Below, one piece after another: positions 58,608 to 64,000 of a stretch of DNA of 64,000 nucleotides. Under the pieces are notes generated by a model that was not told where the DNA came from, did not search any database, and saw nothing but the letters and a program-made list of their open reading frames with translations. The position numbers and the translations under genes are program-made. The DNA comes from Nisaea sediminum (GTDB lineage: Bacteria; Pseudomonadota; Alphaproteobacteria; Thalassobaculales; Thalassobaculaceae), in the NCBI RefSeq assembly GCF_014904705.1, contig NZ_JACZCQ010000006.1, positions 310,001 through 374,000 on the forward strand, given 5' to 3'. Each line of letters begins with the position of its first letter. Positions within the stretch are counted from its first letter, which is position 1.

Positions 58608-59789
58608 TCAGCTTTCGAGCGGCAGATGTTCTGTAGTACCGAGCAGATCGGCCGCCGCATCGCCCGAGCCCTCGGCAGTCCCGACCTCGATCTCCTCGAT
58701 CAACTCGCCGCGGCGGGTGATCTTGTTGGTCGAGGTGCGGATATCGCGGATATCCTTCTCCGCCTGATTGAAATGCGTTTCCAGCTTGCCGACCCTTTCG
58801 TCCAGCCGTCCGACATCCGTCAGCATGGTGCGCACCTCCTTCTGGATCACGTGCGCCTGCTCGCGCATGCGGGCATCCTTCAGCACCGCGCGCACCGTGT
58901 TCAGCGTTGCCATCAGCGTGGTCGGCGAGACAATCCAGACCCGCTCCTTCCAGGACTGCTCGACGACCTGCGGCAGGTTCGCATGCAGCTCGGCATAGAT
59001 CGCCTCCGACGGCAGGAACATCAGCGCCGATTCCGCCGTTTCCCCCGGCACGATGTAGCGCGCCGAGATATCCTTCACATGCTTCAGGATCGCGGTCGCC
59101 ATCTGCTTACGGGCCGCGGCGCGCTCCGCGTCACTCGAGGCATTCATCAGCGCATGATAGCTCTCCAGCGGGAACTTGGCGTCGATCGCGATGGAACCCG
59201 GCGGGTTCGGCAGGTCGATCAGGCAGTCGACGCGCCGGTTCTCGCCAATCTGCGCCTGGAAACGGTAGGCGTTGGGCGGCAGGATCGAGCTAACGAGATC
59301 GTTCAGCTGGATCTCCCCGAAGGCGCCGCGCGCCTGCTTGTTGGAAAGAATATCCTGCAATCCGACCACCTGGGTGGAAAGCTCGGTGATGTTCTTCTGC
59401 GCCGTGTCGATGATCGCGAGGCGCTGCTGCAGCTCCGAGAGCGAGGTTTGCGCCTTGGTGCTGGATTTCTCCAGGCTCTCGCCGACCTTACGGGTCACGT
59501 CGGCCAGCCGTTCGTCGAGCCTTTTGGCGACCTCCCGCTCCTGCAGCTGCATCAGCTCGGCGATCTTCGCCTGCGCCGCGGCATGGTTTTCGGAGAGCTG
59601 GGTCACCCGTCCCGCGAGTTCGGCCTGTGCCGCGGCGGCGCGCTCCGCCTGCTCCGCCTGGCGCCGGGCCGACTCCTCGAGCACCATGGCGATACGGTCG
59701 TCCCCGCCGCGCCCCCGCATCAGGGCCACGACCGCGACGAGAACCGCGAGGGCGGCGACCGCCGCCAGCACCAGGGTCAGACTATCCAT
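58608..59789 (-). CDS. rmuC: DNA recombination protein RmuC
   Basis: 393 residues from the ATG at 59789 behind GGAAA; a GTG four codons earlier is possible. One N-terminal membrane helix (about 3-22), a long coiled coil (about 30-140), then the RmuC nuclease-like domain (ARGAFGEIQLNDLVSSILPP, CLIDLPNPPGSIAIDAKFPLESY, SPTTLMATLNTVRAVLKD). RmuC limits DNA inversions. Divergent from def, as in many alphaproteobacteria. Confidence 0.95.
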   Translation of the reverse strand: MDSLTLVLAAVAALAVLVAVVALMRGRGGDDRIAMVLEESARRQAEQAERAAAAQAELAGRVTQLSENHAAAQAKIAELMQLQEREVAKRLDERLADVTRKVGESLEKSSTKAQTSLSELQQRLAIIDTAQKNITELSTQVVGLQDILSNKQARGAFGEIQLNDLVSSILPPNAYRFQAQIGENRRVDCLIDLPNPPGSIAIDAKFPLESYHALMNASSDAERAAARKQMATAILKHVKDISARYIVPGETAESALMFLPSEAIYAELHANLPQVVEQSWKERVWIVSPTTLMATLNTVRAVLKDARMREQAHVIQKEVRTMLTDVGRLDERVGKLETHFNQAEKDIRDIRTSTNKITRRGELIEEIEVGTAEGSGDAAADLLGTTEHLPLES

Positions 59790-59941
59790 GCCTGTTTCCA
59801 CATCCGAACCGCTTCTTGCGAATCACTTATCCTACCACGCTCGACGTAGCGCACGCGCCTCCGGAAGGCGCCGCCAAACTTGACCTCGGCAGGGCGATCC
59901 CCTAACTCAGGGGCGGCTGGCAACAAAACCGAAACACCCGC

Positions 59942-60469
59942 ATGAGCAAGCGTGACATCGTCTGGGCGCCGGACAAGGTCCTGAAGACCAAATGCACTCC
60001 GGTCGAGACAATCGACGACGAGATCCGGCAGATCCTCGATGACATGCTGGAGACCATGTATGACGCGCCCGGCATCGGCCTGGCGGCGCCCCAGATCGGC
60101 CTCACCAAGCGGCTCATCGTCATCGACGTCGCGGGCAAGGACGAGGAGCCGCAACCGCTCAGGATCGTCAATCCGGAGATCGTCTGGTCCTCGGACGAGG
60201 TGAGCACCTACGAGGAGGGCTGCCTCTCCCTGCCCGGCCACTATGCCGACGTGACCCGCCCGGCCGCGGTCAGGGTGAAGTATCTCGACGAGACCGGGGC
60301 CGCGCAGGAGATCGAGGCCGACGGCCTGCTCGCCACCTGCCTGCAGCACGAGATCGACCATATCGACGGCGTCCTCTTCGTCGATCATCTCTCCGCTCTG
60401 AAGCGGAACATGATCCTGAGGAAGATGGCCAAGGCGAAGAAACAGCGCGCCGAAGACGAAGCGGCCTAG
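59942..60469 (+). CDS. def: Peptide deformylase
   Basis: 175 residues with all three family motifs: GIGLAAPQ at 44-51, EGCLSLP at 92-98 (metal ligand Cys94) and HEIDH at 136-140. It removes the formyl group from nascent proteins. The ribosome site is weak. It heads the def-fmt-truA series, with 20 bases to fmt. Confidence 0.98.
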   Translation: MSKRDIVWAPDKVLKTKCTPVETIDDEIRQILDDMLETMYDAPGIGLAAPQIGLTKRLIVIDVAGKDEEPQPLRIVNPEIVWSSDEVSTYEEGCLSLPGHYADVTRPAAVRVKYLDETGAAQEIEADGLLATCLQHEIDHIDGVLFVDHLSALKRNMILRKMAKAKKQRAEDEAA

Positions 60470-60489
60470 ATCCGATCGGAACCTCTCCC

Positions 60490-61458
60490 ATGTCCGGGTC
60501 CGCCCAGACCGCCATCACCCCTTACGAGCCCCTCCGCCTCGCCTTCATGGGCACGCCGGACTTCTCCGTGCCTGTGCTGGAGGCGCTGGTCGCCGCCGGA
60601 CACGAGATCGCGGCGGTCTACAGCCAGCCGCCCCGCCCCGCCGGGCGCGGCAAGAAGGAGCGCAAGTCGCCGGTGCACGAGGCCGCCGAGCGCCACGGCA
60701 TTCCGGTCTTCACCCCGGTCTCGCTGCGCAACGCCGAGGAACAGGCGCGATTCCGCAACCTCGCGCTCGACGCCGCCGTGGTCGTCGCCTACGGGCTGAT
60801 CCTGCCGAAGGAGATCCTGGAGGCGCCGCGGCTCGGCTGCATCAATGTCCATGCCTCGCTGCTGCCGCGCTGGCGCGGCGCGGCGCCGATCCAGCGCGCC
60901 ATCCTCGCCGGCGACAGTGAGACCGGCGTCACCATCATGGCGATGGACGAGGGTCTCGATACCGGCGACATGCTGATGGCCGAGCGCGTGCCGATCACGG
61001 AGGAGACCACCGGCGAGACCCTGCATGACACGCTCTCCGCCGTCGGCGCCAAGCTGATCCTGCCGGCGCTCGCCGCGATTGCCGGCGGCTATGTCGAGGC
61101 GAGCCCGCAGCCGGAGGACGGCGTCACCTATGCCGAGAAGCTGACCCGGGAGACCGGCCACCTCGACTGGTCGAAAGGCGCGGAGGAGCTGGAGCGGACC
61201 ATCCGCGCCCTCGCCCCCTGGCCCGGCGCCTGGTTCGAACTCGGCGGCGAACGTTTCAAGGTCTTTGCGGGTGAGGTGCTGAAGCTCGGCCCGCTCTCCA
61301 ACGATCCGGGCACCGTGCTCGACGGAGAGCTTACCGTCTCCTGCGCCGAGGACGCGCTGCGCATCACCCGCCTGCAGCGGCCGGGAAAGGCACCGATGGA
61401 TGCGGCAGACCTGCTGCGCGGCTTCGACGGTCTCGCGCCCGGCACGAAACTCGGCTGA
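60490..61458 (+). CDS. fmt: Methionyl-tRNA formyltransferase
   Basis: 322 residues. The N-terminal formyl-transfer domain carries [14 protein letters not shown] and the [17 protein letters not shown] motif with the catalytic Asn/His/Asp region; the C-terminal domain binds tRNA. It formylates initiator Met-tRNA, the reverse partner of def. Between def (20 bases) and truA (5 bases). Confidence 0.97.
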   Translation: MSGSAQTAITPYEPLRLAFMGTPDFSVPVLEALVAAGHEIAAVYSQPPRPAGRGKKERKSPVHEAAERHGIPVFTPVSLRNAEEQARFRNLALDAAVVVAYGLILPKEILEAPRLGCINVHASLLPRWRGAAPIQRAILAGDSETGVTIMAMDEGLDTGDMLMAERVPITEETTGETLHDTLSAVGAKLILPALAAIAGGYVEASPQPEDGVTYAEKLTRETGHLDWSKGAEELERTIRALAPWPGAWFELGGERFKVFAGEVLKLGPLSNDPGTVLDGELTVSCAEDALRITRLQRPGKAPMDAADLLRGFDGLAPGTKLG

Positions 61459-61463
61459 GCCCC

Positions 61464-62204
61464 GTGCCGCGCTTCAGGATCACGATCGAATATGACGGCG
61501 GCGATTTTTCCGGCTGGCAGCGCCAGGCCAACGGACCGTCGATCCAGCAGGCACTCGAAGAGGCGGTGACCGCTTTCTCCGGCGAGTCTGTCGAGGTCGT
61601 CGGCGCCGGACGAACCGACGCAGGTGTGCATGCCCTGGCGCAGGTCGCGCATTTCGACCTGGAGACCGACCGCTTCGATGCGGCCACCGTGATGAAGGCG
61701 GTGAACTTCCACCTAAAACCGGCCCCCATCGTGATCCGCCATACGGCGGAGGCGGATCCGGAGTTCCATGCCCGCTTCTCCGCCACCCGGCGGTCCTACC
61801 TCTATCGCATCCTCAACCGCCCGGCCCCGCCGGCGCTCGATCGCGGCCGCGTCTGGCACGTTCCGCAACAGCTCGATGCCGGCGCCATGCACGAGGCGGC
61901 GGAAGCCCTGCTCGGCAATCACGACTTCACCACTTTCCGGGCGAAGCACTGCCAGGCGCAGTCGCCGGTGAAGACCCTCGATGCCCTGACCGTCTCGCGC
62001 GTCGGCGAGGAGATCCACCTGAACGCCCACGCCCGCTCCTTCCTGCATCATCAGATCCGCAACATCACCGGCACGCTGAAGCTGGTCGGCGAAGGGAAAT
62101 GGACGCGGAAGGACGTGGAGGCGGCACTTGCGGCGAAGGACCGGGCCGCAGGCGGGCCGACGGCACCGCCGGATGGGCTCTATCTGGTCTCGGTCGGATA
62201 CTGA
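61464..62204 (+). CDS. truA: tRNA pseudouridine synthase A
   Basis: 246 residues from a GTG five bases after fmt. The catalytic aspartate is in [11 protein letters not shown] (Asp52). It makes pseudouridine at tRNA positions 38-40. Last gene of the def-fmt-truA unit and convergent with the membrane-protein gene four bases away. Confidence 0.97.
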   Translation: MPRFRITIEYDGGDFSGWQRQANGPSIQQALEEAVTAFSGESVEVVGAGRTDAGVHALAQVAHFDLETDRFDAATVMKAVNFHLKPAPIVIRHTAEADPEFHARFSATRRSYLYRILNRPAPPALDRGRVWHVPQQLDAGAMHEAAEALLGNHDFTTFRAKHCQAQSPVKTLDALTVSRVGEEIHLNAHARSFLHHQIRNITGTLKLVGEGKWTRKDVEAALAAKDRAAGGPTAPPDGLYLVSVGY

Positions 62205-62208
62205 CCGG

Positions 62209-62784
62209 TCAGCTCGCGACGGCGATGCTTTCCAGCAGCAAATAGGCGAGCAGCGAGACCACTTCGTCAGCGAGCACGAACCCGGCCGCCATCAGCCCCG
62301 AGACGCCGAGCAGATCCCGCGCCCAGCGCCAGCGGAGCAGGACAATCAGAAGCCACGGCACGATGCTGAGCGTCTCGAAGATCCCCGCCATGGCACCGCC
62401 ACCCGAGCCAAGCAGGTAAAACAGGCACGTGATGTAGACGAAGGGCAGGGAGAGCCAGTTATAGGGCACGAGATAATCGAGGATCTTATCGAGCGCCCCG
62501 ATCTTCTCCGCGATCAGCGCCGCGACATAGGGGAAGGCGAGCCAGTAGACCGCGTAGCGCAGCCCGAAGCTGATCCAGTCGAAGAAATCGCCCGCGAGCC
62601 ACTCCGCCCGGCCATGCGCGACCTCGGAAATCAGGATCCCCGGCAGCGCCAGCACCGCGGCGAAGAAAGAGCGCCAGAACCCGGCCTCGCTGCGGTCGAA
62701 CAGCTCGATCGCGCCCGGTCGGTTGAGGGCGAGGCACCAGCAGCCATAGAGCGCGCGGACGATCTCGTTCACGCCCGGGATCAT
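62209..62784 (-). CDS. Integral membrane protein of unknown function
   Basis: 191 residues with five or six hydrophobic segments and few charged residues. It has the general shape of the Yip1-like small membrane proteins found near dapE/truA in alphaproteobacteria, but I cannot name the family. It starts four bases after the dapE stop, so it is the last gene of the dapD-dapE unit. Confidence 0.75.
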   Translation of the reverse strand: MIPGVNEIVRALYGCWCLALNRPGAIELFDRSEAGFWRSFFAAVLALPGILISEVAHGRAEWLAGDFFDWISFGLRYAVYWLAFPYVAALIAEKIGALDKILDYLVPYNWLSLPFVYITCLFYLLGSGGGAMAGIFETLSIVPWLLIVLLRWRWARDLLGVSGLMAAGFVLADEVVSLLAYLLLESIAVAS

Positions 62785-62788
62785 CGGG

Positions 62789-63952
62789 CTATCCCCTTGC
62801 CGCGTCGAAAAACTTCCCGAGCGCGGCCTCGTAGATATCGGTCAGCGCCTCGATATCCGAGACCGTCACATGCTCGTCGGTCTTGTGCATGGTCTGGCCG
62901 ACGATGCCGAACTCGACCACCGGGCAGAACTTGCGGATGAAGCGCGCGTCCGACGTGCCGCCCGACGTGCTGAGTTCCGGGTCCTTGCCCGTTACCTCTT
63001 TCACCGCCGCCGCGACAGCGTCGCTGAGCGGACCCGGCTCGGTCACGAAGGCGTTCGAGGTGCATTCGACCTTGAAGTCGTAACGCCCGCCAACGGCGTC
63101 GAAGATCTGGCGGAACTTCGCCTCGAGGCTCTCAGCCGTATGCAAGTCGTTGAAGCGCGCGTTGAAGGTCGCCGAGGTCTTCGCCGGGATCACGTTGGTC
63201 GCCGGATTGCCGGTATCGACCGTCACAATCGCCACCGTGGAGGGCTGGAAATGCTCCGTGCCCTCGTCCAGCACGCCCGCCGTAAGCGGCTCCAGCATCT
63301 TCACGAGGCGATGGATCGGATTGTCCGCGAGATGCGGATAGGCACTGTGCCCCTGTGTCCCGTGGACCGTCAGATAGCCGGTGAAGCTGCCGCGCCGACC
63401 GATCTTCATCATCTGGCCGAGATAGTCCGGATTGGTCGGCTCGCCGACGATGCAGGCGTCAATGCTCTCGCCCTCGTCCGCCATCCAGTCGAGCACCTTC
63501 GCGGTGCCGTTGATCGCCGGGCCTTCCTCGTCACCGGTGATCAGGAAGGAGATCGAACCGCCGAAATTCGCTCCGCGTTTCTCGACGAAACGCGCCGCCG
63601 CCGCCGCAAAGCAGGCGACGCCGGATTTCATGTCGGAACTGCCCCGTCCGAAAAGCTTTCCGTCGCGAATCTCGCCGGAGAAGGGCGGCACGGCCCAGTC
63701 GGCGGCGTTGCCCGGCGGCACCACGTCGGTATGACCGGCGAAACAGAGATTCGGGGCCGCTGTGCCGATACGGGCATAGAGATTCTCGACATCCGGTGTG
63801 CCTTCATGCCGGAAGGTCAGGCGCCGGCAAGTGAAGCCAAGCGCCGTCAGTTCCTTCTCGAGCAGCACGAGCGCGCCGCCCTCGGCGGGGGTCACGCTCT
63901 CGCAGCGGACAAGGCCCTGCGTCAGCCGGACCGGATCGATCTGGGTGCCCAA
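62789..63952 (-). CDS. dapE: Succinyl-diaminopimelate desuccinylase
   Basis: 387 residues from a TTG at 63952, two bases after the dapD stop; GGGAC upstream is a fair ribosome site and no early ATG is present. Metal-binding elements of the M20A family are visible: [21 protein letters not shown] and GDEEGPA. It cleaves N-succinyl-LL-diaminopimelate in lysine and peptidoglycan synthesis. Confidence 0.96.
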   Translation of the reverse strand: MGTQIDPVRLTQGLVRCESVTPAEGGALVLLEKELTALGFTCRRLTFRHEGTPDVENLYARIGTAAPNLCFAGHTDVVPPGNAADWAVPPFSGEIRDGKLFGRGSSDMKSGVACFAAAAARFVEKRGANFGGSISFLITGDEEGPAINGTAKVLDWMADEGESIDACIVGEPTNPDYLGQMMKIGRRGSFTGYLTVHGTQGHSAYPHLADNPIHRLVKMLEPLTAGVLDEGTEHFQPSTVAIVTVDTGNPATNVIPAKTSATFNARFNDLHTAESLEAKFRQIFDAVGGRYDFKVECTSNAFVTEPGPLSDAVAAAVKEVTGKDPELSTSGGTSDARFIRKFCPVVEFGIVGQTMHKTDEHVTVSDIEALTDIYEAALGKFFDAARG

Positions 63953-63954
63953 GA

Positions 63955-64000
63955 TCAGTCCCGAAGCAGGTCGTTGATCGAGGTCTTGGAGCGGGTCTGC
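63955..64000 (-). CDS. dapD: 3' end of dapD (tetrahydrodipicolinate N-succinyltransferase), partial
   Basis: Only the last 14 codons and stop lie in the window: [14 protein letters not shown]. This matches the conserved C-terminus of DapD and fits its place directly before dapE, whose start follows the stop by two bases. DapD makes the substrate chain that DapE later desuccinylates. The rest of the gene lies beyond the right edge. Confidence 0.75.
   Translation of the reverse strand, partial: QTRSKTSINDLLRD

Overview
The window looks like a chromosomal stretch of a free-living, probably marine, alphaproteobacterium. Coding DNA is GC-rich, and most genes are core housekeeping genes in arrangements I recognise from Alphaproteobacteria: rsmE/ubiA divergent with gshA, tldD divergent from the aa3 oxidase operon, thrC followed by an M16 peptidase, def-fmt-truA beside rmuC, and dapD-dapE. 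Rhodospirillales in the broad sense is my inference from this gene order; the window has no rRNA or tRNA to test it.

Layout from left to right. 1-3.3 kb: a terminator, then two paralogous RTX metalloproteases and a small secreted protein. 3.3-7.7 kb: acetyl-CoA synthetase, RecX, an orphan ABC-2 permease and a Stf0-type sulfotransferase. 7.7-12 kb is accessory: a secreted protein built of two six-cysteine repeats, a two-domain dCTP deaminase, a class-3 lipase, a 111-residue unknown and a 56-residue YjfB-like protein. 12-17.8 kb: trpS behind a leader peptide with tandem Trp codons, argD, argF, hslO, a lipoprotein and a peroxiredoxin. 17.8-25.3 kb: a DsbD/ScsB-type disulfide reductase, YqgE, a HigBA-like toxin-antitoxin pair, an M20 amidohydrolase, a LysR/AEC transporter pair and a GNAT. 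25.3-30.5 kb: thrC with its M16 peptidase, an NAD(P) oxidoreductase, a GNAT, an Lrp regulator and a DUF6356 protein.

30.5-38.2 kb is the cytochrome c oxidase operon on the minus strand: coxB-ctaD-ctaB-coxF-ctaG-ctaE-DUF983-surf1, followed by an M32 carboxypeptidase. 38.5-48.5 kb holds tldD, a chemoreceptor coupled to a small membrane protein, the rsmE-gshA-D-cysteine desulfhydrase-EamA operon, ubiA with a methyltransferase, and a GGCT-like protein. 49-57.6 kb carries three large tandem chemoreceptors whose cytoplasmic halves share stretches of identical DNA. 57.6-64 kb: RidA, a GNAT, rmuC, def, fmt, truA, a membrane protein, dapE and the 3' end of dapD.

The most notable observations are: (1) a 16-codon leader ORF with adjacent Trp codons and attenuator-like pairings ahead of trpS; (2) the chemoreceptor triplet, with a 350-bp tract identical between copies 1 and 2; (3) the duplicated six-cysteine secreted domain; and (4) an RTX protease with Asp in place of the third zinc-binding His. 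I saw no CRISPR array, insertion sequence, prophage, rRNA or tRNA gene.
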